A stretch of 64,000 nucleotides of DNA from Roseicyclus salinarum (GTDB lineage: Bacteria > Pseudomonadota > Alphaproteobacteria > Rhodobacterales > Rhodobacteraceae), in contig NZ_JARRSA010000001.1 in NCBI RefSeq assembly GCF_029624655.1, positions 1-64,000 of the forward strand, in the 5' to 3' direction. The notes beneath the pieces are model-generated. The model searched no databases, had not been told where the DNA came from, and saw only the letters and a program-made list of their open reading frames with translations. Made by a program: the position numbers and the translations under genes. Below, piece by piece: positions 8,806 through 17,638 of the stretch. Position 1 is the stretch's first letter; every line of letters starts with the position of its first letter.

Positions 8806-10308
8806 GTGACCGTCATGCCCCGCCTTTCTTCATGCATTTCCGCCCTCGCCCTGACGCTGGCCTCGCCCGCACTGGCGCAGGTCAGCGCCGAGGACATCTG
8901 GTCCGAGTGGCAGGCCGCCTCGGACGCCACCGGACAGGAGATGACCGCCGACGTCACGCAGACGGAGGATGGCCTCGTGCTGTCGAACCTGACCACCCGG
9001 ATGGAGCAGGACGGCACCACCAGCATCGGCCGCGTCGAGCGCGTGACGCTGACGGAGCTGGACGACGGCACGCTGTCGGTCGAGATCGCGGATCCCTACA
9101 CGCTCGAGGTCACGTTCCCGACCGAGACCGGGGGAGGCGAGGCGACGATCGAATTCCTGCTGTCGTTCGAGGAGCTCGACATCGTGGTGTCCGGCACCGC
9201 CGATGCGCGAAGCTATGCCTACAGCGCGGACGTTCTGAGGATCGTGAACGGCGCGATCTCCGGCCCGCAGCCCGGGCGCGCGCCCGAGATGGACCTCGAG
9301 ATCGTGATGCGTGATCTCGCCACGACCTACGACCTGTTCGGAACGCCCGGCGACGCCCAGCGCTTCGAAAGCGACGGCACGGTCGGAAGCCTCGCCGCGC
9401 GGCTCGACCTTGCGCCGCCGCCGGTCGAGGACGGGCGGCTGAAACTCGCCTTCTCGATCGGCGGCATGAGTTCGACCTCGTCTGGCACGATCGTGGCGCT
9501 GGCCACGCTTCCGCAGTCGGCCAAGGGACTTCCCGAGGATTTCGAGGTCGCGGGGTCGGTCAGCTATGACTGGACGCGATTCGACGTCTCCTTCGACAGC
9601 CCCGCGGACAGCTTCGCCGCCGCATATTCAAACGAAGGCGGCGAGTTCGGCATCGAGCTGTCGAACGAGGCCCTTGCCTACGACATCTCGGCGACGGGGA
9701 TCGAGGCGCGCGTCTCGGGCAGCGAGATCCCGGTTGCCGTCGCCGTGTCCGCCGCGTCGAGCGAACTGTCGCTCAGCCTGCCCCTCGCCGCGAGCCCAGA
9801 GCTTTCGGAGGCCTCCGTTCGCCTGGACTACCGCGACCTCGAAGCGGGCGACGAAGCCTGGGCAATGATCGACCCGACAGGCAGCGTGCCGCGCGACCCG
9901 CTGACCGTGATCCTTGATGCAAGGGCGCAGGTTCTGATCATGCGCGACATGATGGACCCCGCCTTTGCCGAGGCGCCGACGCCGCCGGGCGAGGTGCGGT
10001 CGCTGACCGTGTCTGAGCTGGAGTTGCGGTTCGGCGACACGTCGCTCACCGGGCTCGCCGATCTTTCCTTCGCCGCAGGGCAGGCGGTCCCGCAGCCGGT
10101 CGGCGACGCCTTCCTGCGCCTCGAAGGCGGCAACGCGCTGCTGGATCGGCTTCAGGCGGCAGGCGTCATCGGTCCCGAGCAGGCCGGGATGGCGCGCGGC
10201 ATGGTCGGAATGTTCGCCCGGCCCGGCGCGACGCCCGACACGCTGGAGACGACGATCGAGTTCGGCGAAGGCGGGTCGATCACCGCGAACGGAATCCCCC
10301 TGCGATAA
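8806..10308 (+). CDS. DUF2125 domain-containing secreted protein
   Basis: A 500-residue protein with a Sec signal peptide ending in PALAQ (cleavage near residue 25). A long, Asp/Glu-rich beta-strand region follows, with alternating hydrophobic residues throughout. The size and style fit the alphaproteobacterial DUF2125 family, whose function is unknown; an envelope location is likely. GGAG precedes the GTG at 8806, and an ATG three codons on is an alternative. The strong hairpin after the stop indicates that it is transcribed alone. Confidence 0.75.
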   Translation: MTVMPRLSSCISALALTLASPALAQVSAEDIWSEWQAASDATGQEMTADVTQTEDGLVLSNLTTRMEQDGTTSIGRVERVTLTELDDGTLSVEIADPYTLEVTFPTETGGGEATIEFLLSFEELDIVVSGTADARSYAYSADVLRIVNGAISGPQPGRAPEMDLEIVMRDLATTYDLFGTPGDAQRFESDGTVGSLAARLDLAPPPVEDGRLKLAFSIGGMSSTSSGTIVALATLPQSAKGLPEDFEVAGSVSYDWTRFDVSFDSPADSFAAAYSNEGGEFGIELSNEALAYDISATGIEARVSGSEIPVAVAVSAASSELSLSLPLAASPELSEASVRLDYRDLEAGDEAWAMIDPTGSVPRDPLTVILDARAQVLIMRDMMDPAFAEAPTPPGEVRSLTVSELELRFGDTSLTGLADLSFAAGQAVPQPVGDAFLRLEGGNALLDRLQAAGVIGPEQAGMARGMVGMFARPGATPDTLETTIEFGEGGSITANGIPLR

Positions 10309-10312
10309 GGCC

Positions 10313-10345
10313 GGGGCCTCGCCGACTTGCGCCCGGCGAGGCCCC
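10313..10345 (+). terminator. Hairpin terminator after the DUF2125 gene
   Basis: A perfect 12-bp GC-rich stem (10313-10324 with 10334-10345) has a 9-base loop and starts 5 bases after the stop codon. There is no U-run behind it, so termination may be partial or assisted by a protein factor. Confidence 0.65.
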
Positions 10346-10391
10346 GCCCTAGGTGCTGGTTGCGGCCATTCCGGCCGGAAGGACAGCCCGC

Positions 10392-11747
10392 ATGACAGAC
10401 CGCCCCACCGACCTCGCCACGCTCGCCGCCGCCATTCTCGACGCCGCCGGCAAGGCGGGCGCGGACGCCGCGGACGCCCTCGTGGTGGACGGGGCGTCGC
10501 TTTCGGTCGATGTGCTGAACGGTCGGCTTGAACACGCGGAGCGCGCGGAGGGGATCGAGATCGGCCTGCGCGTGATGCTGGGCCGGAGACAGGCGAGCGT
10601 TTCCGCGTCGGACACGCGGCCCGAGACGCTGGCCGAGATGGCCGAGCGTGCGGTCGGGATGGCGCGGCTCGCCCCGGAGGATCCGACCGTCGGCCTCGCC
10701 GATCCCGAGCAGCTGAGCGATGTGCGCGACGCCGCCGGCCTCGACCTCGTCGATCCGGGCGACGACCCCGATCCCGCCGCGCTGCAGGAGGCCGCGCTGC
10801 GCGCCGAGGCCGCGGCGCTCGCCATCCACGGCGTGAGCCAGGTGCAGTCCGCCAGCGCCGGATACTCGCGCAGGCGCATCCACCTTGCCGCGACCAATGG
10901 TTTCTCGGGCGGATACGGGCGGACCAGCCATGGCCTCTCGTGCGTCGCCATCACGGGCGAGGGCCTGAAGATGGAGCGCGACTATTTCGGCGACAGCCGG
11001 ACCTACGCCGCCGACCTCCCCGCCCCAGAGGAGATCGGGCGCATCGCCGGCGAACGCGCGGTGGAGCGCGCCGGCGCGCGCAAGCCCCGGACCGGCGCCT
11101 ATCCGGTGATCTACCACGAGCGCATCTCGTCGGGCCTGATCGGGCACTTGCTGGCGGCGACCAACGGGACCGCGATCGCACGCGGCGCGTCATGGGCCCG
11201 CGACCTTCTGGGCGAACAGGTGCTTCCAGCGGACCTGACGCTGACCGAGGATCCGCTGCGCCCGCGCATCGGCGGCTCGCGTCCCTTCGACGCCGAAGGT
11301 CTGGCCGCGCGCGTGCGCGACATCGTCTCGGACGGCGTTCTCACCGGATGGACGCTGGACCTCGCGACGGCCCGCAAGCTTGGCCTTCAGTCCACGGCGA
11401 ATGCCGCGCGGGGCACCGGCGGGGCGCCCTCGCCATCCGTCGGCAACGTGGCCCTGACGCAGGGCGGCCAAACCCTCGAGGAGATGATGCGGGAGATGGG
11501 AACGGGGCTTCTGATCACCTCCATGATCGGCTCGTCCATCAACGCCAACACCGGCGATTACTCGCGCGGGGCCTCGGGCTTCTGGGTCGAGAACGGCGAG
11601 ATCGCCTATCCCGTCAACGAGTGCACGGTCGCGGGCAACCTGCGCGACATGCTGCGCACGATCCGCCCGGCGAACGACGCCCGGACGCATCTCAGCCGCG
11701 TGATGCCGTCGCTTCTGGTCGAGGGTCTCACGATTGCCGGGGCCTGA
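10392..11747 (+). CDS. TldD/PmbA family metallopeptidase (PmbA-like)
   Basis: A 451-residue protein of the TldD/PmbA family, cytoplasmic zinc proteases that work in pairs on unfolded peptides or modified peptide precursors. Visible hallmarks are the N-terminal repeat SVDVLNGRLEHAERAEGIEIGLRV, a central GAYPVIYHERISSGLIGHL, and the C-terminal GDYSRGASGFWVENGEIAYPVNECTVAGNL. The last is the conserved family end. It lacks the HExxxH zinc motif of TldD, which points to the PmbA/TldE side. ATG 10392 has AAGGACAG upstream. cysQ overlaps its 3' end by 14 bases. Confidence 0.88.
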   Translation: MTDRPTDLATLAAAILDAAGKAGADAADALVVDGASLSVDVLNGRLEHAERAEGIEIGLRVMLGRRQASVSASDTRPETLAEMAERAVGMARLAPEDPTVGLADPEQLSDVRDAAGLDLVDPGDDPDPAALQEAALRAEAAALAIHGVSQVQSASAGYSRRRIHLAATNGFSGGYGRTSHGLSCVAITGEGLKMERDYFGDSRTYAADLPAPEEIGRIAGERAVERAGARKPRTGAYPVIYHERISSGLIGHLLAATNGTAIARGASWARDLLGEQVLPADLTLTEDPLRPRIGGSRPFDAEGLAARVRDIVSDGVLTGWTLDLATARKLGLQSTANAARGTGGAPSPSVGNVALTQGGQTLEEMMREMGTGLLITSMIGSSINANTGDYSRGASGFWVENGEIAYPVNECTVAGNLRDMLRTIRPANDARTHLSRVMPSLLVEGLTIAGA

Positions 11748-12516
11748 GGCGGACCTTGCGCTGCTGGTCGAGGCGGCGCAGGTCGCGGGCGACATCGCGC
11801 GCACGCATTTCCGGCGCGATCCCGAGATCTGGACCAAGGGCGACGACAGCCCGGTGACGGAGGCCGACATCGCCATCGACCGGGTCCTGCGCACCGACCT
11901 GCTGGCCGCGCGGCCCGACTACGGATGGCTCTCGGAAGAGACCGAGGACGACGCCGCCCGCCTCAGGTCCGAGCGCGTCTTCATCGTCGATCCCATCGAC
12001 GGCACCCGTGCCTTCATCGACGGTCAGACGAGCTTCGCTCATTCCATCGCCATCGCCGAGGCGGGAGAGATCGTCGCCGGCGTCGTCTACCTGCCGATGA
12101 AGGACAAGCTCTATGCCGCCGCGCGGGGCTCGGGCTGCACCCTGAACGGGCAGGCGGTCCGCGCCTCGTCGGTCGAGGACGAACGCGGCGCCCGGATTCT
12201 CGCCACGAAGCCCAATGTCCAGCCGAAGCACTGGCCGGGCGGGGTGCCGCCCTTCGAGAGGGTCTACAGGCCCTCGCTCGCCTACCGCATGGCGCTGGTC
12301 GCCGAGGGGCATTTCGACGGGATGGTGACGTTTCGCGACACCTGGGAATGGGACATCGCGGCGGGCGTCATCCTCGTGCAGGAGGCCGGCGGCGCGGTCA
12401 CGGACGGGCGCGGAGAGACGGTCTGGTTCAATGCGCCGGTGCCACAGGCCGCCGGCGTCATGGCAGGCCCCGCCACGCTTCACCGGACGCTTCTACGGCG
12501 GCGAATGGGCGTCTAG
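11734..12516 (+). CDS. cysQ: 3'(2'),5'-bisphosphate nucleotidase, inositol monophosphatase family
   Basis: A 260-residue enzyme predicted to dephosphorylate PAP (3'-phosphoadenosine 5'-phosphate) to AMP, which recycles a by-product of sulfate assimilation. Metal-binding motifs of the family are present: DSPVTEADIAID, the Glu pair in LSEETED, FIVDPIDGTRAFI, and the C-terminal WDIAAGVILVQEAGG. The start is a TTG inside the pmbA-like gene; no better start exists nearby. In alphaproteobacteria cysQ is often located beside the Kdo-transferase gene, as here. Activity on inositol phosphates is the main alternative. Confidence 0.87.
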   Translation: MPGPEADLALLVEAAQVAGDIARTHFRRDPEIWTKGDDSPVTEADIAIDRVLRTDLLAARPDYGWLSEETEDDAARLRSERVFIVDPIDGTRAFIDGQTSFAHSIAIAEAGEIVAGVVYLPMKDKLYAAARGSGCTLNGQAVRASSVEDERGARILATKPNVQPKHWPGGVPPFERVYRPSLAYRMALVAEGHFDGMVTFRDTWEWDIAAGVILVQEAGGAVTDGRGETVWFNAPVPQAAGVMAGPATLHRTLLRRRMGV

Positions 12517-12671
12517 GCGGAGACCGCCGCACGCCCTTCGGGCATCAGGCGCGGGGGCGACGGCAGAGGTCCGTCGGCCCCCTTCGCCCCCGGCGCGCCA
12601 GTCGAGACGGCCGCCATGGCCGAGACCAGAAGCAGGGCGGCAAGCGTGATCAGGCTGAGGCGGATGGGCAT
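12513..12671 (-). CDS. Possible small secreted or membrane peptide
   Basis: This is a 52-codon frame on the opposite strand to its neighbours, overlapping the cysQ stop by 4 bases. The translation starts MPIRLSLITLAALLLVSAMA and continues with a Pro/Gly-rich tail, so it looks like a signal peptide or single membrane helix. There is no good ribosome-binding site. It may be real, or a chance open frame in GC-rich DNA. Confidence 0.3.
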   Translation of the reverse strand: MPIRLSLITLAALLLVSAMAAVSTGAPGAKGADGPLPSPPRLMPEGRAAVSA

Positions 12672-12798
12672 GTGCGGACCATGTCTGGGAACGGGAAAGG
12701 CGCGGCTTGCCACGCCGGCCTAGCGCCAAGACGTCAACGAACTGCCCAACATCCCCCCGGCGGGACACGGCCGCGCCGCGCGGGTGCGAGACCCCGGC

Positions 12799-12826
12799 TT
12801 GACCGTGGGCGGCAGACCCGTAGGTT
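12799..12826 (+). promoter_or_regulatory. Predicted sigma-70 promoter for waaA-lpxK
   Basis: TTGACC (12799-12804), a 16-base spacer and TAGGTT (12821-12826) lie 60 bases before the waaA start. The rest of the 12672-12885 gap shows no gene. This gives waaA-lpxK a start independent of the upstream pmbA/cysQ pair. Confidence 0.45.
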
Positions 12827-12885
12827 GCCCGCGCGGACCGCACGGCGCGCCGGTCCATTCACCCGGCATTCGAGGCGGCGGGATC

Positions 12886-14187
12886 ATGGGACATTCGATA
12901 GCACTCGGCCTCTACCTGGCGTGGTCCGGCCGCGGAGGGCTGTCCTACGCCAACCGCAAGCTTTCGCAGCGGCTGGAGGAGGGCAAGGAGGACGCCAGCC
13001 GCATCGCGGAACGCCGCGGCGAAGCAACACTGCCGCGCCCCGACGGCAGGCTGATCTGGTTTCACGCCGCGAGCGTGGGCGAAAGCCTCGCGCTGCTGGA
13101 GCTGATCCGGCGCATCCTCGACGAGCGTGAGGACATCCACGTCCTCGTCACCACGGGAACAGTCACGTCAGCCGGCGTCATGGCCGAGCGCCTGCCCGAG
13201 CGCGCGTTCCACCAGTATGTGCCGCTGGACGCGCGCGCCTTCGTGACGCGGTTCCTGGATCACTGGAAGCCGGACCTCGCGATCTGGTGCGAAAGCGAAT
13301 TCTGGCCCGCCCTGATCTGCGAGACCCACGCACGCGGCGTACCCATGGTGATCGTCAACGCCCGCATGTCGAAGACGAGCCACGACCGCTGGCGGTTCCT
13401 CAAGGGCATGGCGCGCAGCCTGCTGGAGAGGTTCGGCCATGCCATGGTGCAGGACGACATCACGGCGATGTATCTGCGCAGGCTGGGAATGCCGCCCGAA
13501 CGCATGGAGGTCACCGGAACGCTGAAGGAAGGGGCCGCCGCCCTGCCCTGCAACGAGGACGAGCGCCGCGAGCTTGCAGAGCACCTCGGCGGGCGGCCGG
13601 TCTGGCTGGCCGCCTCGACCCACGACGGCGAAGAGCGCATCGTGCTGGAGGCCCACGACCTCGCGCTGAAGGTGAACCCGAGGCTCCTCCTGATCCTGGT
13701 GCCGCGCCATCCCCAGCGCGGTGACGAGATCGCGCATATGCTCCAGGCCGAGGGCTGGCGCTTCAACCGCCGCACGGCCGACGAGATGCCGGACGCCGAT
13801 GCGCAGGTCTATCTCGCCGACACGATGGGCGAGCTGGGGCTTTGGTATCGGATTTCCTCAATCAGCTTCGTCGGCGGCTCGCTGCAGCCCATCGGCGGGC
13901 ACAATCCGTTCGAGCCCGCCGCCCTCGGCTCGTCGATCCTGCATGGGCCCTACGTCACCAACTTCGTCGATATCTACCAGCGCCTGACCGAGGCGAAGGC
14001 CGCGCGCCTGGTCTCGGGCCCCGACACGCTGGCGGAGGCGGTGCACGAGCTTCTCAACCCCGACCGCGCCGCGGCGATGGCGCACGAGGCCTGGGAGGTC
14101 GTGTCCGCCGGGGCAGAAGTCACGGACCGCGCGCTCGACATGATCCTCGGCACGCTCGACACCGACGCGGCGGGGCGCAGGGCCTGA
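12886..14187 (+). CDS. waaA: 3-deoxy-D-manno-octulosonic acid (Kdo) transferase
   Basis: A 433-residue inner-membrane-associated GT30 glycosyltransferase that adds Kdo from CMP-Kdo to lipid IVA, the first step of LPS core synthesis. The family pattern includes an N-terminal hydrophobic segment, WFHAASVGE near residue 60, WCESEFWPALI, and the C-terminal donor-site region SFVGGSLQPIGGHNPFEPAALG. ATG 12886 gives the usual N-terminus. lpxK starts one base after its stop. Whether it adds one or two Kdo residues cannot be read from the sequence. Confidence 0.95.
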   Translation: MGHSIALGLYLAWSGRGGLSYANRKLSQRLEEGKEDASRIAERRGEATLPRPDGRLIWFHAASVGESLALLELIRRILDEREDIHVLVTTGTVTSAGVMAERLPERAFHQYVPLDARAFVTRFLDHWKPDLAIWCESEFWPALICETHARGVPMVIVNARMSKTSHDRWRFLKGMARSLLERFGHAMVQDDITAMYLRRLGMPPERMEVTGTLKEGAAALPCNEDERRELAEHLGGRPVWLAASTHDGEERIVLEAHDLALKVNPRLLLILVPRHPQRGDEIAHMLQAEGWRFNRRTADEMPDADAQVYLADTMGELGLWYRISSISFVGGSLQPIGGHNPFEPAALGSSILHGPYVTNFVDIYQRLTEAKAARLVSGPDTLAEAVHELLNPDRAAAMAHEAWEVVSAGAEVTDRALDMILGTLDTDAAGRRA

Positions 14188-14188
14188 G

Positions 14189-15172
14189 ATGCGGGCGCCC
14201 GCGTTCTGGTACCGCCCGCCGGGCCTCGCCGCGTCGCTTCTGTCCCCGCTCGGCGCGATCTACGCGGCGGGAACGCGGCGCCGGCTGGCCAGGGGGCCAC
14301 GCGCGCGCGCCGGCGTTCCGGTCGTCTGCATCGGCAACATCAACGCGGGCGGCACCGGCAAGACGCCCACGGCCATCGCGCTGGTCGAGAGGCTGACGGC
14401 CCGCGGCGTGGCGGTCCACGTCGTCACGCGCGGCCATGGCGGGTCGCTGGAAGGGCCGGTCCGCGTCGAGGAACGCAGGCAAGTCGCAGCCGAGGTCGGA
14501 GACGAGGCCCTTCTGCTGGCCGCCTTCGCGCCCACATGGGTTGCCAAGGACCGGCTGGCCGGAGCGCGGGCGGCGGTGGCGGACGGGGCGCGGGCGATCG
14601 TGCTGGACGACGGGTTCCAGAACCCGGCCCTGGCCCACGACCTGTCCATCGTCGTCGTGGACGCGGCGCGCGGCTTCGGCAACGGGCGTGTCCTGCCTGC
14701 GGGACCGCTGAGGGAACCGGTGCAGCGCGGCATAGCGCGCGCGGATTTCGTGCTGGCGATCGGCGCAGCCGAGGCCCAGTCGCGCTTCGCGGAACGGCAC
14801 GGGCGAGAGGTTTCCCGCCCGCTCCTGCGGGGGCGCCTCGAACCGTTGCAGACGGGCCTGCCCCTTGCCGGACTGCCGGTCCTCGCCTTCGCGGGCATCG
14901 GCCACCCCGAGAAGTTCTTCGCCACCCTGCGCGACATGGGCGCGGAGTTGCGCGCCACGCACGCGCTGTCGGACCATCAGCCGCTGTCGGACGCCCTGAT
15001 GACGCGGATGCTGCGCGAGGCAGCGTCGCTCGGCGCGCAGGTGGTCACGACCGAGAAGGACGCGGTGCGCCTCGCGCCCGCCCTGCGGCCAAGGGTGATG
15101 ACGCTGCCCGTGCGGCTGAGGATCGACGACTGGTCAGCGCTCGACGCGGCGCTCGACCAGCTGTTCGACTGA
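14189..15172 (+). CDS. lpxK: Tetraacyldisaccharide 4'-kinase
   Basis: A 327-residue membrane-associated kinase that phosphorylates the 4' position of the lipid A disaccharide to give lipid IVA, the substrate of the WaaA enzyme encoded just upstream. The Walker A element GNINAGGTGKTPT is present near residue 45, and the family-specific RGFG-N-RVLPAGPLREP and TTEKDAVRL segments are visible. It is coupled to waaA by a 1-base gap and converges on the CoA-transferase gene at 15190. Confidence 0.95.
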   Translation: MRAPAFWYRPPGLAASLLSPLGAIYAAGTRRRLARGPRARAGVPVVCIGNINAGGTGKTPTAIALVERLTARGVAVHVVTRGHGGSLEGPVRVEERRQVAAEVGDEALLLAAFAPTWVAKDRLAGARAAVADGARAIVLDDGFQNPALAHDLSIVVVDAARGFGNGRVLPAGPLREPVQRGIARADFVLAIGAAEAQSRFAERHGREVSRPLLRGRLEPLQTGLPLAGLPVLAFAGIGHPEKFFATLRDMGAELRATHALSDHQPLSDALMTRMLREAASLGAQVVTTEKDAVRLAPALRPRVMTLPVRLRIDDWSALDAALDQLFD

Positions 15173-15189
15173 GGCGGAAGGCCGCCCCG

Positions 15190-16320
15190 TCAGGACCAGC
15201 CCTTGATCGCGTCGTCCTCGCCCAGTTTCGGCGCCGGACGCCCCGCCGCGATCTCGGCGTCGGAGAACCGGAACGGCGGCCGGACGCCCGGAACCCCGTC
15301 GAGTTCGGTGCGCATCCCGCGTGCGACGACCTGCGGATCCGCGAAGACCTCGGACAGGTCGTTGATCGGCCCGGCGGGCACACCTTCGGCCTCGCAGGCG
15401 GCGAGAAGTTCGGCCTTCGATCGCTTCAGCGTCGCCTCGGTCAGGCGCCGGGTCATCTCGTCCCGGTGGGCGATGCGGGCCGCATTTGTCAGGTAATCGG
15501 GATGCTCGGCCATGTCCGGCAGCCCCAGAAGACCGCAAAGCCGCCGATACTGCGCATCGTTGCCGGTGGCGATGATGATCCAGCCGTCCGAACAGTCGAA
15601 GACCTGGTAGGGCGTCAGGTTCTGATGCGCGTTGCCGATGCGCGCGGGGGCCTTGCCGGTCGTCAGGTAGTTCATCGCCTGGTTCGCCATGAAGGCCGTG
15701 GCGACATCGAGAAGACCCATGTCGATGTGCTGGCCCGTCCCGGTCGATTGCCGCAGATGCAGCGCGGCGAGGATCGCGTTCACGGAATAGAGGCCGGTCA
15801 GGATGTCGGTGACGGCGATCCCGACCTTCTGTGGCTGCCCCTCGGGCGCGCCGGTGACGGACATGATCCCGCTCATGCCCTGGATGATGTAGTCGTAGCC
15901 CGCGCGGTGCGCATATGGCCCGGTCTGCCCAAAGCCGGTGATCGAGCAGTAGATCAGGCCCGGATTGAGCTTGCGCAGGCTTTCGTAGTCGAGACCGTAT
16001 TTCTCGAGGCCGCCGAGCTTGAAGTTCTCGATCAGGATATCCGCGCCGGCGGCGAGGGCGCGCACGCGGGCCTGTCCTTCCGCGGTGCGGAAATCGGCGA
16101 TGACGGACTTCTTGCCCCGGTTGCAGCTGTGGAAGTAGGCGGCCGACGCGTCGCCGTCACGCTCCACGAAGGGCGGGCCCCAGCGGCGGGTGTCGTCGCC
16201 CTCGGGCGCCTCGACCTTGATCACCTCGGCGCCAAGGTCGGCAAGCGTCTGACCGGCCCAGGGGCCGGCCAGGATACGCGCGAGTTCGAGGACGCGGACG
16301 CCCGCGAGCGGTGCCGTCAT
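15190..16320 (-). CDS. CaiB/BaiF (family III) CoA-transferase
   Basis: A 376-residue enzyme that moves CoA between carboxylic acids. The N-terminus GVRVLELARILAGPWAGQTLADLGAEVIKVE is the family hallmark. The catalytic Asp is expected in MGLLDVATAFMANQ, and GYDYIIQGMSGIMSVTG is the CoA-contact region. Formyl-, succinyl- and carnitine-CoA transferases all share these, so the substrate cannot be assigned. The start overlaps the stop of the DsbA-like gene by 4 bases, which indicates co-transcription although the functions seem unrelated. Confidence 0.9.
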   Translation of the reverse strand: MTAPLAGVRVLELARILAGPWAGQTLADLGAEVIKVEAPEGDDTRRWGPPFVERDGDASAAYFHSCNRGKKSVIADFRTAEGQARVRALAAGADILIENFKLGGLEKYGLDYESLRKLNPGLIYCSITGFGQTGPYAHRAGYDYIIQGMSGIMSVTGAPEGQPQKVGIAVTDILTGLYSVNAILAALHLRQSTGTGQHIDMGLLDVATAFMANQAMNYLTTGKAPARIGNAHQNLTPYQVFDCSDGWIIIATGNDAQYRRLCGLLGLPDMAEHPDYLTNAARIAHRDEMTRRLTEATLKRSKAELLAACEAEGVPAGPINDLSEVFADPQVVARGMRTELDGVPGVRPPFRFSDAEIAAGRPAPKLGEDDAIKGWS

Positions 16321-16994
16321 TCCGCCTCGGCCAGCGCCGCGTCCAGCAGCTCGGCGAGATCGGCGTAGCTCATGTTGCCGTGCAGTTCGTCATTGATGAC
16401 AAGCGAGGGCGTGCCGGGGATGTCGTGCACCTCGGTGTTGGCCTCGTAGGTCGCCAGCATCGCCTCGGCCATGGCCTGGTCGGTCAGGCAGGCGTCGAGT
16501 TCCTCGTTCGTCAAGCCGGCCGTACGCCCGATCCGGCGCAGGTTCTCGGCGACCTCGGCGGGGCTGCCCTGAACCCACTCGGACTGCTGTTCGTAGAGCA
16601 GGTCGGAGATCCCGAAGTAGCGCATTGGCCCGCCGCAGCGCGCGACCATCCCTGCCCAGAGACCGAACCGGTCGAAATAGACCTCGCGGTAGATGAAGTT
16701 GATGCGGCCGGGGTCGATGTAGTTGGCCTTCAGGTCGGGCATCACCCGCTCGTGGAAGGTGCGGCAGTGCGGGCAGGTGAACGAGGCGTATTCGATCAGC
16801 GTGACCGGCGCGTCGGGATTGCCCATCGTCATCTCGACGACCTCGAAGCCATCGCTCGCCTCGGCGGTCTGCGCGTTCGCGGCGCCGAAGGGCAGCAGCG
16901 GCTGCGCGCCCGCGTCCGGCCGCCACTGCGCATTTCCGCCCACGGCGAGGGCGCCCACTCCGGCAGCCCCGATAAGCATCTTCCTACGGTCCAT
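16317..16994 (-). CDS. DsbA family periplasmic thiol:disulfide oxidoreductase
   Basis: A 225-residue exported thioredoxin-fold protein. It starts MDRRKMLIGAAGVGALAVGG, an Arg-Arg plus hydrophobic leader that could use Tat or Sec. The redox site CPHC (within FTCPHCRTFHE) and the cis-proline loop GTPSLVI are in place. Members of this DsbA/DsbG-like group oxidise or shuffle disulfides in the periplasm. GGAGG lies 7 bases before ATG 16994. Its stop overlaps the CoA-transferase start by 4 bases, and the DUF721 gene lies 28 bases upstream on the same strand. Confidence 0.92.
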   Translation of the reverse strand: MDRRKMLIGAAGVGALAVGGNAQWRPDAGAQPLLPFGAANAQTAEASDGFEVVEMTMGNPDAPVTLIEYASFTCPHCRTFHERVMPDLKANYIDPGRINFIYREVYFDRFGLWAGMVARCGGPMRYFGISDLLYEQQSEWVQGSPAEVAENLRRIGRTAGLTNEELDACLTDQAMAEAMLATYEANTEVHDIPGTPSLVINDELHGNMSYADLAELLDAALAEAE

Positions 16995-17022
16995 CGAAAA
17001 CCTCCAAATTCCTGTGCTTGTC

Positions 17023-17541
17023 TTATCTGGCGACGACATTGCGCGCCAGTGCCTCGAGCGCCGAGCGAAGTCCCTCGTCTTCGATGTCCTCGAGCCCCGA
17101 GGTCGCCGCGGCGAGCCGTTCGGGATCGGGCGTCCTGGGCGCCTGCGTCTCGGCGTGGCGAAACGCCACCCGCCCTTCCGAAAAACCCGTCCGCGCGGTC
17201 TGCGTGACCTGGATGCGCGCAACGGCGCGGTAGCCGTAGCAGGCGTTCACCAGCTCGACGATCTCGGCGCCGCGCATCTCGAGTATCGGCGCGTTGGCGC
17301 CTGTCGTCAGAAGCACGAGCGTCCCGCCGAAGCCGCGCCCGTAGCTGATCCGTAGCGGCACGGCGATGTCCGCGATGTCGGCACCGACAATATCCGCCCA
17401 ATGCGTCAGAAGCCGCGCCTCGGCAAAGCCGCGCTTCTCGGCCGCCGCGCGCAGATGCGACGACACCAGCGTGGACGCGCGTTCGAAGCCGCGCTTGCGG
17501 CGCGCGTTCGGGGCTTTCGTGTCCTGCCGCGGCGTGACCAT
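17023..17541 (-). CDS. DUF721 (DciA-like) protein
   Basis: A 172-residue protein with the DUF721 region at about residues 15-110 (LVSSHLRAAAEKRGF, LLTHWADIVGADIADIAVPLRI, GGTLVLLTTGANAPILEM). DciA proteins of this family help load the replicative helicase DnaB in bacteria that lack DnaC. In alphaproteobacteria the DUF721 gene is often next to mutY and a dsbA gene, as here. ATG 17541 follows GAGAAAGG. The C-terminal third is acidic and poorly conserved. The helicase-loading role is inferred from the family. Confidence 0.8.
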   Translation of the reverse strand: MVTPRQDTKAPNARRKRGFERASTLVSSHLRAAAEKRGFAEARLLTHWADIVGADIADIAVPLRISYGRGFGGTLVLLTTGANAPILEMRGAEIVELVNACYGYRAVARIQVTQTARTGFSEGRVAFRHAETQAPRTPDPERLAAATSGLEDIEDEGLRSALEALARNVVAR

Positions 17542-17581
17542 CTGCTGCCTTTCTCGGGGTTGCCTTTCCCGGTCCGACGGC

Positions 17582-17610
17582 AATCTATGCCGACACGGCC
17601 TGTTAACCAA
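17582..17610 (-). promoter_or_regulatory. Predicted promoter for the DUF721-dsbA-CoA-transferase operon
   Basis: Read on the minus strand: TTGGTT (17610-17605), a 17-base spacer and TAGATT (17587-17582). It lies about 40 bases before the DUF721 start, in the 97-base gap shared with divergent mutY. Confidence 0.4.
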
Positions 17611-17638
17611 TAACCAGCCGGATGGGGGCGGATAACTC